Under the pieces are notes generated by a model. It worked only from the letters and a program-made list of their open reading frames with translations. It searched no databases and was not told the DNA's origin. Made by a program: the position numbers and the translations under genes. DNA of 64,000 bases from Streptococcus gallolyticus subsp. gallolyticus DSM 16831 (GTDB lineage: Bacteria; Bacillota; Bacilli; Lactobacillales; Streptococcaceae), in contig NZ_CP018822.1 in assembly GCF_002000985.1 (NCBI RefSeq), positions 2,428,901-2,492,900 of the forward strand, given 5' to 3'. Below are positions 18,083-29,850 of the stretch, piece after piece. Position 1 is the first letter of the stretch. Each line of letters starts with the position of its first letter.

Positions 18083-19444
18083 TCAACGCTCTTCAAACTG
18101 CGCTATACTAGAAAATTTATTGTATTCTTTTTGGAAGATTAATTTCACTGTGCCACGCGCTCCTGAACGGTTCTTCTCCAAGATAACTTCGATAGTATTG
18201 TCTTCGACAGCGTCATCATTTTCTTCACCCTCACGACGATAATAATCATCACGATACAAGAAGGCAACGATATCCGCATCTTGCTCGATAGAACCTGATT
18301 CACGAATATCTGACAACACAGGACGTTTATCCTGACGTTGTTCAACCCCACGAGACAACTGACTAAGTGCGATAACAGGGACTTTCAGCTCTTTTGCTAA
18401 AATTTTCAATTGACGTGAAATATCAGAAACCTCCTGTTGTCGGTTTTCTGGACGTGTTCCTGTAATCAACTGTAAGTAGTCAATGACAATCAAACCAAGA
18501 CCACCCTCAACTTCTTGAGACAGCTTACGTGCTCGTGCACGAATTTCAGTGATTTTAATCCCTGGTGTATCATCAATATAAATCGGTGCTTCTGCCAAAG
18601 CACCTTGGGCAATGGTAATGTTGTTCCATTCTTGGTCGGTCAATTGACCTGTTCGAAGGTGGTGAGAATCAACCATTCCCTCAGCAGCCAACATACGGTC
18701 AACCAAACTTTCAGCACCCATTTCCAGAGAGAAAATAGCGACTGGTTTATTTTGTTTAGTCCCAACGTTTTGCGCAATGTTCAAAACAAAAGCAGTTTTC
18801 CCGACGGCTGGACGTGCAGCAAGGATAATCAATTGGTCAGGGTGTAAACCTGTTGTAATCTTATCCAAATCACGAAAACCAGTCGGCAATCCAGTAACAT
18901 CACTTGTCTGACGAGAACGGATTTCCAAATTTTCATAGTTGACCTTCAAAACATCTGAAATCTTACGAAAACCACTGCGATTGCTATGTTCATTAATCTC
19001 AACAAGGGCTTTTTCTGCCCCCGCAATAACGTCTTCAGAATCCGTAGCACCTTCATAGGCAAGGTTTACAGTCTCTGTCAACCTAGAGATGATATTACGC
19101 AGCATCGCCTTTTCAGCGACAATTTTAGCATAATATTCTGCATTGGCACTCGTAGGAACGCTATTGACAAGTTCGACAATGTAAGACAAGCCACCAATGT
19201 TTTGTAAATCCCCTTGGTCATCAAGAATTGTTCTAACTGTTGTGGCATCAATAGCCTCATTACGATCGCTAAGTGTAATCATTGCCTTAAAAATAACTCT
19301 ATGAGAATACTTATAGAAATCATCTGGGCTAATGTATTCACGGACAGTAATAAGCTTATCTGGCGAGATAAAAATCGAACCTAAGACAGACTGCTCTGCT
19401 AATAAATCTTGTGGCTGAACTCTCAATTCTGGCTCTTCTGCCAA
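18083..19444 (-). CDS. dnaB: Replicative DNA helicase (DnaB type)
   Basis: Hexameric 5'-3' helicase at the replication fork (called dnaC in some Firmicutes). N-terminal primase-interaction domain (~10-115), linker, RecA-like ATPase with Walker A (AARPAVGKTAF, ~207-217), Walker B (GLIVIDYLQLI) and the arginine finger region. I place the start at the TTG 19444 (MAEEPELRVQPQDLL, 453 residues), 8 bases after GGGGAGG; the GTG at 19453 overlaps that ribosome site. It follows rplI closely. Confidence 0.95.
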   Translation of the reverse strand: MAEEPELRVQPQDLLAEQSVLGSIFISPDKLITVREYISPDDFYKYSHRVIFKAMITLSDRNEAIDATTVRTILDDQGDLQNIGGLSYIVELVNSVPTSANAEYYAKIVAEKAMLRNIISRLTETVNLAYEGATDSEDVIAGAEKALVEINEHSNRSGFRKISDVLKVNYENLEIRSRQTSDVTGLPTGFRDLDKITTGLHPDQLIILAARPAVGKTAFVLNIAQNVGTKQNKPVAIFSLEMGAESLVDRMLAAEGMVDSHHLRTGQLTDQEWNNITIAQGALAEAPIYIDDTPGIKITEIRARARKLSQEVEGGLGLIVIDYLQLITGTRPENRQQEVSDISRQLKILAKELKVPVIALSQLSRGVEQRQDKRPVLSDIRESGSIEQDADIVAFLYRDDYYRREGEENDDAVEDNTIEVILEKNRSGARGTVKLIFQKEYNKFSSIAQFEER

Positions 19445-19480
19445 ATTCTTCACCTCCCCTAATAACCTCTAAACGTAGGA

Positions 19481-19933
19481 CTATGCTTCCTTAATGCTTA
19501 ATTTAATTTCAGCAGTTACTTCCTTGTGTAACTTAACAGGAACTTCGACAGAACCAATTGCACGAATTGGATGATCTAACTCGATAGAACGTTTGTTGAT
19601 TTTTAAACCAAACTGTTTAGCCAATTCTTCGGCAATTTTCTTAGCTGTAATTGAACCAAATGTACGTCCATCAGGTCCAACTTTTTCGGTAAACTTAACA
19701 ACTGTGGCTTCTTTCTCAAGCTCTGCTTTAAGCGCTTGAGCTTCTGCTAAAATTTCAGCTTGTGCTTTTTCTTCTGATTTTTGTTTACCTTTTAATTCAC
19801 CAATAGCTTGGTTAGTCGCTTCTTTAGCTAAATTTTTCTTAATTAAAAAGTTTTGGGCATAACCTGTTGGGACCTCTTTGATTTCGCCTTTTTTCCCTTT
19901 ACCTTTAACATCTGCTAGAAAAATAACTTTCAT
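19481..19933 (-). CDS. rplI: 50S ribosomal protein L9
   Basis: 150 residues: N-terminal L9 motif [21 protein letters not shown], long charged central helix (~40-75), C-terminal RNA-binding domain ([20 protein letters not shown]). Start ATG at 19933 shares its A with the gdpP stop (TGATG), so the two genes are translationally coupled; GGAGGT lies inside the end of gdpP. Confidence 0.97.
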   Translation of the reverse strand: MKVIFLADVKGKGKKGEIKEVPTGYAQNFLIKKNLAKEATNQAIGELKGKQKSEEKAQAEILAEAQALKAELEKEATVVKFTEKVGPDGRTFGSITAKKIAEELAKQFGLKINKRSIELDHPIRAIGSVEVPVKLHKEVTAEIKLSIKEA

Positions 19934-21909
19934 CACTCTACCTCCATGTTTTCTCTTAAATCATTTTCAATTATTTCAAGTAATAAGTGTTCGGCTTGAC
20001 TAACAGTTATGTCTGATAGTTGACAAGCTGCTAGGGTAAAATGCCCACCGCCACCGAGTTCTTCCATCATTCGTTGAACATTGATTTTACTGCGGCTACG
20101 TGCCGAAATAGCTACTTTATTAGGAGCAACCTGAACAATAACAAACGTTGCTTCAATGCCAGCTAGAGATAACATGGTATCTGCAGCTTTACTGGCAACT
20201 ACTTTACTGTAAACCACATTATCGCCACCACTGGCAATGATAATGTTGTCATAAAGTTTACGCCCTTTGAGAATAAGTTCATTAACCAATCGATATTCCT
20301 CAAAATCTGTTTGAGAAATGTTTTGAATTTCAATGCTATCACTTCCTTGAGATCTAAGATAGCTTGCAACATCAAATGTTCGACTTGTAACACTAGCTGA
20401 AAAATTCTTCGTGTCCAACATAATCCCTGCCATTAAAATACTAGCTTGAATTTTACTTAGACGTTTACCAGCATTTTGGAATTGAATTAATTCGGTTACT
20501 AATTCACTTGCGCTACTTGCCCCACTTTCAATAAAGGTCAATATGGCTTTTTCTGGAAAATTATTGTCACGACGATGATGATCAACAACAATAACATCTG
20601 TAAATCTGTTGTAAAGTTCCTGCGATAACGTTAAGTCAATCTTAGAATGGTCAACCATTATCAATAGTGATTGGCTTGTCACTAGTTGTAAAGCTTGGTT
20701 GACTGAAATTAAATTCGTTTTTCCATCTTCTTGTAACCTTTTAATTGCTCTTGCAATATCAGGGCTCATTTCATCTGGGTTGTAAACCGCATAAGCTTCC
20801 TCGATGACATTACTTGCAAAGAACTGCATCCCAATCGCTGAACCAAGAGCATCCATATCTAAATTACGATGTCCGACAACAAATACTCTATCCACATTTT
20901 TTATGTGGTCTGAAATAGCAGTCATCATCGCACGGGTACGCGTACGGGTACGTTTAACGGTAGATACTGACCCACCACCAAAATACAATGGTTTCTTATG
21001 CTCATCATTTTCACAAATAACAACTTGGTCACCACCACGCACAAGTGCCGTATTCAAATTTTGGAGAGCCACTTGCCCAATTTGCTGATGATTATCATCA
21101 CCATAAGCAACCCCCATGCTCAAAGTCAGCGGTAACTCACGCTCTTCTTTAGCCTGTTTACGAAAAGCTTCTAGTACTGTAAACTTATCGTCAATTAGAC
21201 TACTTAAAACAGCATAATCTGTGAAAAAGTAAAAACGGTCCATATCCACACGACGATAAAAAATATTTTTAGACTTCGTGAAATTCGATATGAAATTAGC
21301 AATAAAACTATTGATTTGAGAAATTTCCGCATCAGATAAATCATCTGTTACATCGTCATAATTATCAATTGAGATAATCCCGATAACTGGTCGCAAAAGC
21401 GCAGCATCTCCTAGTTGACGATTTCCCATTGACGTATCAAAGAAATAAAAAATCCCTGAAGATGAATCAATGTAAGATGAATATTTATTGCCATTTAACT
21501 CAAAAGTTTGGCTGGCATCCCCTTCACGCTTATTGCCAATAATTTTTTGGATGAGCTCGTCCTCAAATTCTCCTTCTTCACTAGTGAAGATAAGTTCAGC
21601 GTACGGATTAAACCACTCAACTTCATTTGTAGATTGCTCAAATTGAACAACACCAACAGGCATCTGTTCTAATAAACTCTTCAAACTGACTTCTGTTTGG
21701 TCGTTTAGTAATTCAATTTGTTCAAGTTCTGATAACTCATATGTTTCTTTTTGATAATAAAGCAATGCAACAAGCAAAGACAGCGCCAAAAAGATTGCAG
21801 CTAAAATAGCTGACTCCGTCTGAAAAAGTCTGACACAAATAGCCAAAATCCCGAATAAAATCAAGCCTATCATGACTAAGTGAATAGTTGCAAATCGAAA
21901 TCTTTTCAT
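19933..21909 (-). CDS. gdpP: Cyclic-di-AMP phosphodiesterase
   Basis: 658-residue membrane enzyme that hydrolyses c-di-AMP, which controls turgor and potassium/osmolyte uptake. Two N-terminal membrane helices (~10-55), PAS-like domain (~65-150), degenerate GGDEF domain (~170-300, with [11 protein letters not shown] and no GGDEF), then DHH domain ([35 protein letters not shown], ~340-500) and DHHA1 ([12 protein letters not shown], ~620-635). All DHH metal ligands are visible. Upstream -10 TATAAT at 21939-21934 on the minus strand. First gene of gdpP-rplI-dnaB-veg. Confidence 0.95.
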   Translation of the reverse strand: MKRFRFATIHLVMIGLILFGILAICVRLFQTESAILAAIFLALSLLVALLYYQKETYELSELEQIELLNDQTEVSLKSLLEQMPVGVVQFEQSTNEVEWFNPYAELIFTSEEGEFEDELIQKIIGNKREGDASQTFELNGNKYSSYIDSSSGIFYFFDTSMGNRQLGDAALLRPVIGIISIDNYDDVTDDLSDAEISQINSFIANFISNFTKSKNIFYRRVDMDRFYFFTDYAVLSSLIDDKFTVLEAFRKQAKEERELPLTLSMGVAYGDDNHQQIGQVALQNLNTALVRGGDQVVICENDEHKKPLYFGGGSVSTVKRTRTRTRAMMTAISDHIKNVDRVFVVGHRNLDMDALGSAIGMQFFASNVIEEAYAVYNPDEMSPDIARAIKRLQEDGKTNLISVNQALQLVTSQSLLIMVDHSKIDLTLSQELYNRFTDVIVVDHHRRDNNFPEKAILTFIESGASSASELVTELIQFQNAGKRLSKIQASILMAGIMLDTKNFSASVTSRTFDVASYLRSQGSDSIEIQNISQTDFEEYRLVNELILKGRKLYDNIIIASGGDNVVYSKVVASKAADTMLSLAGIEATFVIVQVAPNKVAISARSRSKINVQRMMEELGGGGHFTLAACQLSDITVSQAEHLLLEIIENDLRENMEVE

Positions 21910-21939
21910 TGGTTAACCTCTTAGCTTACAATTATACCA

Positions 21940-21968
21940 TAAAACAGCCCTATTTGATAGAGCTGTCA
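21940..21968 (-). terminator. Terminator of mnmG
   Basis: On the minus strand ACAGCTCTAT and ATAGGGCTGT pair with a CAA loop, followed by TTTTA. Confidence 0.7.
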
Positions 21969-21995
21969 TTGGTTTAAAGATTACAATTTTATGAC

Positions 21996-23900
21996 TTAAT
22001 CATTCGCTTTTCTATGATGTTTTTGCTTGCCTTCTAGGTAAACCATCAAAATAGAAATATCTGCTGGGTTAACACCTGAAATACGGCTTGCTTGACCGAT
22101 TGTTTCTGGGTTAATTTTCTTGAATTTTTGACGTGCTTCTGTTGCGATAGAATCAATATCATCCCAGTCAATATTAGCAGGAATACGTTTTTCTTCCATG
22201 CGTTTCATTTTGGCTACTTGGTCAAGGGCTTTGTTGATATAACCTTCATATTTGATTTCAGTTTCCAAAAGTTCAATCACTTTGCTGTCAAGTTTTTCTT
22301 CAGCAGGACCAACAAAGCTTGTCGCAATGTCATAATTGATTTCAGGACGACGCATGAATTCTTTTGCTGTCAAGGCATCTGTCAATGGTTTGAAACCAAG
22401 TGCTTCAATACGTGCATTAGTTTCTTTAACTGGCTTGATTTTATGAGTTGACAACCTTGTCAATTCATTGTCAAACTGACGTTTACGATTCAAGAAACGT
22501 TGATAACGTTCATCATCAACCAAACCGACACGGTGACCAATCTCAGTCAAACGCATATCAGCATTATCATGACGCAAAATCAAACGATATTCCGCACGAC
22601 TTGTCAACAAACGATAAGGTTCCAACGTTCCTTTCGTTACCAAGTCATCAATCATAACACCGATGTAAGCATCACTACGTTTAAGAATCATTTCTGGCTT
22701 GCCTTGAACTTTCAAAGCAGCATTGATACCAGCAACAATTCCTTGACCAGCAGCTTCTTCGTAACCTGACGTACCATTGGTTTGACCAGCCGTAAAGAGA
22801 CCTGAAATTTTCTTCGTTTCAAGCGTTGCACGCAATTGGTGTGGCAAAACGATATCGTACTCAATCGCATATCCTGTACGCATCATTTCGGCATTTTCAA
22901 GCCCTTTAATAGAATGAATTAATTCTTTTTGAACATCTTCAGGAAGACTTGTTGACAACCCTTGAATGTAAACTTCTTCTGTTTCACGACCTTCAGGTTC
23001 TAGGAAAAGTTGGTGACGTTCTTTATCCGCAAAGCGCACAATTTTATCTTCGATAGATGGACAATAACGAGGCCCTACTCCTTTGACAATCCCTGAAAAC
23101 ATTGGTGCACGGTAAAGATTTTTATTGATAATATCGTGGCTTGTTTGGTTCGTATAAGTCAACCAGCAAGGAATTTGGTCTTTGAGGTAATCTTCATCAT
23201 TGGACATGAATGAAAAATGATTTGGTTTTTCATCACCTGGTTGAATCTCTGTTTCATCGTAATTGATAGAACTTGCTTTGATACGTGGTGGTGTTCCTGT
23301 TTTGAAACGACCAATTTCAAGACCTAATTCTTTCAAATTATCTGCAAGTCCAATAGAAGCCAAGCTGTTATTTGGACCAGAAGAATATTTAAGCTCGCCT
23401 AGGATAATTTCGCCACGAAGAGCTGTACCTGTTGTGATAACAACTGCTTTAGCTGAAAATTTCTGATTAGTAGCTGTGCGAACACCGACAACTTTACCAT
23501 CTTCGACTAAAACTTCTTCAATCATTGACTGACGCAATGTCAAATTTTCTTGTTGCTCAACCGTATGCTTCATTGTACGAGAGTAAAGAGCCTTATCTGC
23601 TTGCGCACGAAGAGCACGGACCGCAGGACCTTTACCAGTATTGAGCATTTTCATTTGAATGTAAGTCCTATCAATGTTTTTACCCATTTCACCACCGAGA
23701 GCGTCAATTTCGCGAACGACAATCCCTTTGGCAGAACCCCCAATTGCAGGGTTACATGGCATAAAGGACAACATTTCCAAATTAATTGTTGCCAGCATCG
23801 TTTTACAACCCATACGAGCCGCAGCCAAACTAGCTTCAACACCAGCATGCCCAGCACCAACAATAATTACATCATAATTTTCAGCAAATTCGTGTGTCAT
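21996..23900 (-). CDS. mnmG: tRNA 5-carboxymethylaminomethyluridine synthase subunit MnmG (GidA)
   Basis: FAD protein that with MnmE modifies wobble U34 of several tRNAs. 634 residues: Rossmann motif [21 protein letters not shown] (residues ~10-30, seen in two shorter pieces), the GidA signatures [12 protein letters not shown] and [25 protein letters not shown] segment, and C-terminal helical MnmE-binding domain. It overlaps nothing but starts 1 base after the Nudix gene ends, so they share a transcript. mnmA, another U34 enzyme, is two genes upstream. Confidence 0.96.
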   Translation of the reverse strand: MTHEFAENYDVIIVGAGHAGVEASLAAARMGCKTMLATINLEMLSFMPCNPAIGGSAKGIVVREIDALGGEMGKNIDRTYIQMKMLNTGKGPAVRALRAQADKALYSRTMKHTVEQQENLTLRQSMIEEVLVEDGKVVGVRTATNQKFSAKAVVITTGTALRGEIILGELKYSSGPNNSLASIGLADNLKELGLEIGRFKTGTPPRIKASSINYDETEIQPGDEKPNHFSFMSNDEDYLKDQIPCWLTYTNQTSHDIINKNLYRAPMFSGIVKGVGPRYCPSIEDKIVRFADKERHQLFLEPEGRETEEVYIQGLSTSLPEDVQKELIHSIKGLENAEMMRTGYAIEYDIVLPHQLRATLETKKISGLFTAGQTNGTSGYEEAAGQGIVAGINAALKVQGKPEMILKRSDAYIGVMIDDLVTKGTLEPYRLLTSRAEYRLILRHDNADMRLTEIGHRVGLVDDERYQRFLNRKRQFDNELTRLSTHKIKPVKETNARIEALGFKPLTDALTAKEFMRRPEINYDIATSFVGPAEEKLDSKVIELLETEIKYEGYINKALDQVAKMKRMEEKRIPANIDWDDIDSIATEARQKFKKINPETIGQASRISGVNPADISILMVYLEGKQKHHRKAND

Positions 23901-23901
23901 T

Positions 23902-24360
23902 TTATTTCTCCTTATCCTTATTTACAAAATGTTTGACTTGACCATCCCAGTTTTTTAGGGCAATTTTTAAAAAGCTTGGATTTAGGTTAATCTTACTGAG
24001 TTCTTCAAACGAAATCCACTCACACATACGCTTCTGACCTCCCTCATATATCTCTTTATTAAGATCAGAAAGTGGGTTCACTAAGTAAAGAAATTCAATT
24101 TGGTGATGTTTTGTGAGATCCAAAGAAAACTGATTTTCGACAACAAAAGCCAACTGTTTAACTTCAATATCGATATTAAGTTCTTCTTTCATTTCGCGTA
24201 TTATGGCATCTTCAGTTAATTCATTTACTAAGATTGCTCCACCTAACAAATAATATTCATTTTTAGGAGATTTTGCTAAATATATTTTTTCATCTTTAAT
24301 AATTAAGGCTGATGCTCTAACAACAAAGCTCTGCTCACCAATTCTAGTTCTAAAATCCAT
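23902..24360 (-). CDS. Nudix hydrolase
   Basis: 152 residues with an intact Nudix box: [18 protein letters not shown] and KEEL follow the G-x5-E-x7-R-E-U-x-E-E pattern (~70-92). Substrate unknown. It is transcribed toward mnmG, separated by a single base. A strong hairpin lies in its leader. Start ATG at 24360 follows AAGGAG. Confidence 0.9.
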   Translation of the reverse strand: MDFRTRIGEQSFVVRASALIIKDEKIYLAKSPKNEYYLLGGAILVNELTEDAIIREMKEELNIDIEVKQLAFVVENQFSLDLTKHHQIEFLYLVNPLSDLNKEIYEGGQKRMCEWISFEELSKINLNPSFLKIALKNWDGQVKHFVNKDKEK

Positions 24361-24374
24361 TTAAAACTCCTTAA

Positions 24375-24500
24375 CTGCACAAAAAACAGCCAAAACCCTC
24401 GAAAATTGTGCGGCAAAAACGCACAATTCTCATGAGCTTTGACCATCATGATTATTGTTATGATTATTGTATCAAATTAAGTTAAAATGTCAATTTAATT
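24375..24500 (-). promoter_or_regulatory. Promoter and hairpin leader of the Nudix-mnmG operon
   Basis: Minus-strand promoter TTGACA (24495-24490), 16-base spacer, TACAAT. The leader then forms AATTGTGCG / CGCACAATT with flanking CTC/GAG pairing (24397-24440) and runs into GGTTTTGGCTGTTTTTTG, which could act as a terminator or attenuator. No known riboswitch class was recognised. Confidence 0.5.
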
Positions 24501-24575
24501 GCCGATAATTTTTCGAGCAATAGTTGATTATATAGATAAGCCAAACCTGTCAACTTATCTTTACACCTTTGTCAA

Positions 24576-25820
<1,245 letters not shown>

Positions 25821-25934
25821 TCATTTATGTAAGTCTTTTACACTTAATTCTAATGCTTTTTCTCATTTATTATCGTTTACCCTTTTGCCTTCCTCTGTTA
25901 TAATAAGTAAGCATAGATTCTTAAAGGAGTAGAT

Positions 25935-26606
25935 ATGAAAAATCTAAAATTCCAATCCGTATTCGACATCATCGGTCCCGTGATGATTGGTCCGTCTAGT
26001 AGCCATACGGCTGGGGCTGTTCGTATTGGAAAAATTGTTAACTCTATTTTCGGAGAAATTCCCGATTCCGTAACCTTTCATTTGTACAATTCATTTGCTA
26101 AGACTTACCGTGGTCATGGAACTGACAAAGCTCTCGTTGCAGGTATCCTTGGCATGGATACTGACAATCCTGACATCAAAAATTCATTAGAAATCGCTCA
26201 CCAGAAAGGGGTTCGCATTTATTGGGATATTCTCAAAGATAGTAACGCTCCACATCCAAATACCGCTAAAATTACCGTTGAAAAAGGTGACAAAAGCATG
26301 AGTATTACTGGCGTATCAATCGGCGGAGGAAATATTGAGGTAACTGAGTTAAATGGTTTCTCTGTATCGCTAAAAATGAATACCCCAACTTTAATTATTG
26401 TTCACCAAGACATTCCTGGAATGATTGCCAAAGTGACAGATATTCTATCTGAACATCATATCAACATCGCCCAAATGAATGTAACTCGTGAACGTGCTGG
26501 TGAAAAAGCAATCATGATTATCGAAGTTGACTCTCGTGATTGTCACAAAGCTGTTGAACAGATTCAACAAATTCCACATTTGCACAATGTTAATTTCTTT
26601 GATTAG
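25935..26606 (+). CDS. sdaAB: L-serine dehydratase, beta subunit
   Basis: 223 residues: N-terminal iron-sulfur L-serine dehydratase beta domain (IGPVMIGPSSSHTAGAVRIG, ~13-32) and a C-terminal ACT domain (LIIVHQDIPGMIAKVTDIL, ~152-170). With the alpha subunit it deaminates serine to pyruvate and ammonia. Starts 12 bases after AAAGGAG; the alpha gene follows after 11 bases. Confidence 0.95.
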   Translation: MKNLKFQSVFDIIGPVMIGPSSSHTAGAVRIGKIVNSIFGEIPDSVTFHLYNSFAKTYRGHGTDKALVAGILGMDTDNPDIKNSLEIAHQKGVRIYWDILKDSNAPHPNTAKITVEKGDKSMSITGVSIGGGNIEVTELNGFSVSLKMNTPTLIIVHQDIPGMIAKVTDILSEHHINIAQMNVTRERAGEKAIMIIEVDSRDCHKAVEQIQQIPHLHNVNFFD

Positions 26607-26617
26607 AAAGGAAAAGA

Positions 26618-27490
26618 ATGTTTTATTCTATTAAAGAATTAGTTGAACAAGCCGATAAAGATTTTAACGGTAATATTGCTGAACTAATGATTGCCACCGA
26701 AATGGAATTAAGTGGGCGTAGCCGTGATGAAATCATTCACATCATGACGAAAAACCTTCAAGTCATGAAAAATTCTGTTACTGACGGACTAACACCTAGT
26801 AAATCAATTAGTGGTCTAACTGGTGGAGACGCCGTCAAAATGGACACCTACCTTAAATCGGGTAAGACTTTGTCAGATACCACTATCTTGACCGCTGTCC
26901 GCAATGCCATTGCTGTCAATGAACTGAATGCCAAAATGGGACTTGTTTGTGCTACACCAACAGCTGGCTCTGCTGGTTGTTTACCTGCCGTTCTGACAAC
27001 TGCTATTGACAAATTAAAACTTTCTGAAGAAGAACAGTTGAACTTTTTATTCACTGCTGGTGCTTTTGGACTCGTTATTGGAAATAATGCTTCAATCTCT
27101 GGCGCTGAAGGTGGCTGTCAAGCTGAAGTTGGCTCTGCTTCTGCAATGAGTGCCGCAGCTTTGGTTAAGGCTGCTGGTGGCTCTGCTTTCCAAGCCAGCC
27201 AAGCAGTTGCTTTTGTTATCAAAAATATGCTTGGACTTATCTGTGACCCTGTTGCAGGGCTTGTTGAAGTCCCATGTGTTAAACGTAATGCTCTTGGTTC
27301 AAGTTTTGCACTTGTGGCTGCTGACATGGCACTTGCTGACATTGAATCTCAAATTCCAGTTGACGAAGTTGTTGATGCGATGTATCAAGTTGGAGCAAGT
27401 CTGCCAACTGCCTTTCGTGAAACTGCCGAAGGTGGCTTAGCTGCCACACCAATAGGACGACGATTACAAGCTCAAATTTTTGGAGAATAG
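26618..27490 (+). CDS. sdaAA: L-serine dehydratase, iron-sulfur alpha subunit
   Basis: 290 residues with cluster-binding cysteines in VCATPTAGSAGCLPAVL (~105-125), CDPVAGLVEVPCVKRNALG (~208-226) and the glycine-rich SGAEGGCQAEVGSASAMSAA. Catalytic partner of the preceding gene, AAAGGAAAAG ribosome site between them. Followed by a hairpin (27491-27529). Confidence 0.95.
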   Translation: MFYSIKELVEQADKDFNGNIAELMIATEMELSGRSRDEIIHIMTKNLQVMKNSVTDGLTPSKSISGLTGGDAVKMDTYLKSGKTLSDTTILTAVRNAIAVNELNAKMGLVCATPTAGSAGCLPAVLTTAIDKLKLSEEEQLNFLFTAGAFGLVIGNNASISGAEGGCQAEVGSASAMSAAALVKAAGGSAFQASQAVAFVIKNMLGLICDPVAGLVEVPCVKRNALGSSFALVAADMALADIESQIPVDEVVDAMYQVGASLPTAFRETAEGGLAATPIGRRLQAQIFGE

Positions 27491-27539
27491 TTTGCTAAGC
27501 ATTTAGTATTTTAATACTATAGTAGCAAAACATTCGATC

Positions 27540-27555
27540 TTGACAAAATTGTCAA
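27540..27555. promoter_or_regulatory. TTGACA-N4-TGTCAA palindrome before HAD gene
   Basis: Perfect palindrome 34 bases upstream of the HAD start. Same pattern elsewhere in the window (22,448; 50,606; 59,099). Could be an operator. Confidence 0.35.
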
Positions 27556-27588
27556 TGAAAGTTGACACTATTTTACAGGAGAGTAAAT

Positions 27589-28224
27589 ATGAAATCTATC
27601 TTATTCGACCTCGACGGAACCTTGGTAAATTCCAGTCCAGGAATCAAAGCAGCATTTAATTACGCTTTTGAAAGATTACAGTTACCTTTACAGAGTGACA
27701 AGCAATTGTCAACATTTATCGGTCCACCCTTAGAAGTTACCTTTGCTAATTATTTCACTGAGAAAGCCGATATTGACCATGCAATAAAAACTTTTAGAGA
27801 ATACTATAACGCTAAAGGTGTTCATCAAGTTTCGCTTTATGCTGGTATTTCCGACCTACTAAAAGAATTGAATGACTTAGGCTACTCTCTCTATGTCACA
27901 ACAAGTAAACACGAACCAATGGCTAAGCTAATGTTGACCGAGCTTGGTGTCATTTCAAACTTTAAGCAAGTTTATGGTTCAACTCCTGAACATTTTCACA
28001 AAGCAGATGTGATTAACGCTTGTCTTACAGAACAAGTAATCCAAGCAGCCGAAGCTGTCATCATCGGTGATACAAAATTTGATATGATTGGTGGTCAGAA
28101 AACAGGCGTTAGAAGGCTTGGTATTACTTGGGGCTTTGGTTCTGCTGAAAGTTTACAAGAACACGGCGCTGAAATAATCTGTCATCAACCACAAGACATT
28201 AAAAAAGCACTATCATCGCTATAA
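27589..28224 (+). CDS. HAD-family phosphatase (phosphoglycolate phosphatase-like)
   Basis: 211 residues from the ATG at 27589 (MKSILFDLDGTLVNSSPG; AGGAGA ribosome site), not the longer frame from 27562. HAD motif I DLDGT (~8), motif II TTSK (~102), motif III/IV VIIGDTKFDMIGG (~160). Cap domain of the PGP type. Substrate cannot be told from sequence. The terminator overlaps its stop. Confidence 0.9.
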   Translation: MKSILFDLDGTLVNSSPGIKAAFNYAFERLQLPLQSDKQLSTFIGPPLEVTFANYFTEKADIDHAIKTFREYYNAKGVHQVSLYAGISDLLKELNDLGYSLYVTTSKHEPMAKLMLTELGVISNFKQVYGSTPEHFHKADVINACLTEQVIQAAEAVIIGDTKFDMIGGQKTGVRRLGITWGFGSAESLQEHGAEIICHQPQDIKKALSSL

Positions 28225-28248
28225 GATGATTAGTGCTTTCTTTTTTAT
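28206..28248. terminator. Terminator of HAD gene
   Basis: AAGCACTATCATC / GATGATTAGTGCTTT with T-run; the stem includes the stop codon. Confidence 0.8.
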
Positions 28249-28253
28249 TTAGC

Positions 28254-28910
28254 TTAATAACCCCAAGCAGATAAGCCTTGAGCATTATAGGCGTTTATAG
28301 CAGCTGTAATCTGATCTTGAACAGTTGCTGTTGACCCCCAACCAGGCATTGTTTGAAATAAACCTGATGCCCCAGAAGCATTTGTCACACTTGGATCACC
28401 GTTAGATTCACGTGCAATGATTGCTTCCCAAGTTGATTGAGGAACACCTGTTGCTGCTGCCATTTGCGCTGCAGCTTCTGTACCGACAGTACCAGCAGTG
28501 TTTCCATTTGATGCTGTTGTTGCATCAACTACTTCTGAACTTGTTGTTGTCGTATAAGAAGCTGACTCTGTCGCAGTCGTGTCTTCAACAACTGGCTCTT
28601 CTGATTCTGTGTAAACTTCTTCTACCTCAGTAACTTCTTCGGTAGCAGGTTCTTCAGACACCTCGCTGACTTCTGCTGAGCTAGACTCAGATGATGTTGT
28701 ACTTGTTACTGTTTGATTTAAAGTCGATGAAAGACTTGTAGATGTTGATTTAACAACCTCTGCCTCAGCATGTGTTGTAAACGTATCTGAGAATAATTCT
28801 ATTTTTGGAATAAGGAAAATAATCATAGCCAAGCTCAAAGTTGCTCCGAGCACACTAACGATAATATTTCTTATTTTTCTTTGTTTTGCTTTAGCAATCC
28901 TACTATACAT
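28254..28910 (-). CDS. Secreted transglycosylase-like wall protein (IsaA/SceD type)
   Basis: 218 residues. Basic N-terminus and one hydrophobic segment (~15-37) anchor or export it; a low-complexity Ser/Thr/Glu linker (~45-140) follows; the C-terminal ~65 residues ([41 protein letters not shown]) are the SLT-like domain seen in staphylococcal IsaA/SceD, with the likely catalytic Glu in ARES. Probable peptidoglycan lytic transglycosylase. It neighbours the LysM protein upstream, but a terminator separates them. Confidence 0.82.
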   Translation of the reverse strand: MYSRIAKAKQRKIRNIIVSVLGATLSLAMIIFLIPKIELFSDTFTTHAEAEVVKSTSTSLSSTLNQTVTSTTSSESSSAEVSEVSEEPATEEVTEVEEVYTESEEPVVEDTTATESASYTTTTSSEVVDATTASNGNTAGTVGTEAAAQMAAATGVPQSTWEAIIARESNGDPSVTNASGASGLFQTMPGWGSTATVQDQITAAINAYNAQGLSAWGY

Positions 28911-29063
28911 AAATATAAACTATATACCTCTCTAGAACTCCTTTTTCTATCATATAATTTAATTGTTACTTGGAGATTGAAAATATGTTAAAAATGTTAC
29001 AAAAACATTGAAACTTACCCAATTTTCCTGAAAAATACTGTTTTAAAGCCATTTTGAGCAAAC

Positions 29064-29100
29064 AAAAAAGATTTGAGAGTTTCTCTCAAATCTTTTTAAC
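29064..29100. terminator. Terminator after LysM gene
   Basis: AAAAGATTTGAGAG / CTCTCAAATCTTTTT with TTT loop; T-runs on both strands. Confidence 0.85.
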
Positions 29101-29115
29101 TAATTATCTAAAATC

Positions 29116-29706
29116 TTAATACCAACCATTTGCATTCCAGAAAGCAAGGGCTGCTGACCATGAACCATAACGGCTTGCAACGTATGCATCTGCAACACGT
29201 TCTTGGTTTTCAGCTGATAAGTCACCATTCAAGTAAGAAATCGTTAATTGGTAACGTCCGTAGTATTGACCATTTTGAGCTGTGTAGCTACCACTTGATT
29301 CGCGTTGTGCGATTGTTTCTTTAGCAGCTGCATCTGATGAGCTCAAGTTTGATGAATAAGTTGTGCTTGTAGTAGTTGTATCTGTACTTGCAGCTGTAGA
29401 TGTTGCTGATGATGAATCATCAGTAGTAGCTGCTGAAGTTGTAGTTTCTGTTGTTGAAGCTGTTGAATCCAATTCTAAGACTTGACCAACAGTAATGAAG
29501 TCAACGTTAGAGATACTATTTAATGATGCCAATTGTTCAACTGTAGTATTGTAAGTTGAGGCAATTTCAGAAAGAGTATCACCTGATTTAACTGTGTAAG
29601 AATCTGCATTAGCGACTGCTGGGGCGATCAGTGCTGCTGCAAAAGCTGCGCTAGCAACTCCTAACTTAATAGTTTTCGATTTACTTTTTAAAGTATTTTT
29701 TTGCAT
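29116..29706 (-). CDS. LysM domain protein with APF-like C-terminal domain
   Basis: 196 residues: signal peptide (1-34, ends AVANA), one LysM domain (SYTVKSGDTLSEIASTYN, ~36-80) binding peptidoglycan, Ser/Thr-rich linker (~83-125), and a C-terminal domain (IAQRESSGSYTAQNGQYYGRYQ, AFWNANGWY) like aggregation-promoting-factor/lysozyme-like proteins. Extracellular, wall-bound. Half-sites TGTTAA and TGTAAT upstream hint at WalR control but are not correctly spaced. Confidence 0.85.
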   Translation of the reverse strand: MQKNTLKSKSKTIKLGVASAAFAAALIAPAVANADSYTVKSGDTLSEIASTYNTTVEQLASLNSISNVDFITVGQVLELDSTASTTETTTSAATTDDSSSATSTAASTDTTTTSTTYSSNLSSSDAAAKETIAQRESSGSYTAQNGQYYGRYQLTISYLNGDLSAENQERVADAYVASRYGSWSAALAFWNANGWY

Positions 29707-29814
29707 TATATGCTCCTTTTTACAAATTAGTATAGGATATATAATACAGGGTTAATGTTACCTGAGCTTTAGTCTTTTATTAAAATTATTACAATTAGAT
29801 TGTGTTAACATAAA

Positions 29815-29850
29815 GAAAACGCCTACAAATAGGGCGCTTTAGCTTTTCTT
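29815..29850 (-). terminator. Terminator after ecfT
   Basis: On the minus strand AAAGCGCC and GGCGTTTTCTT pair around CTATTTGTA; it overlaps the end of ecfT. Confidence 0.65.
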
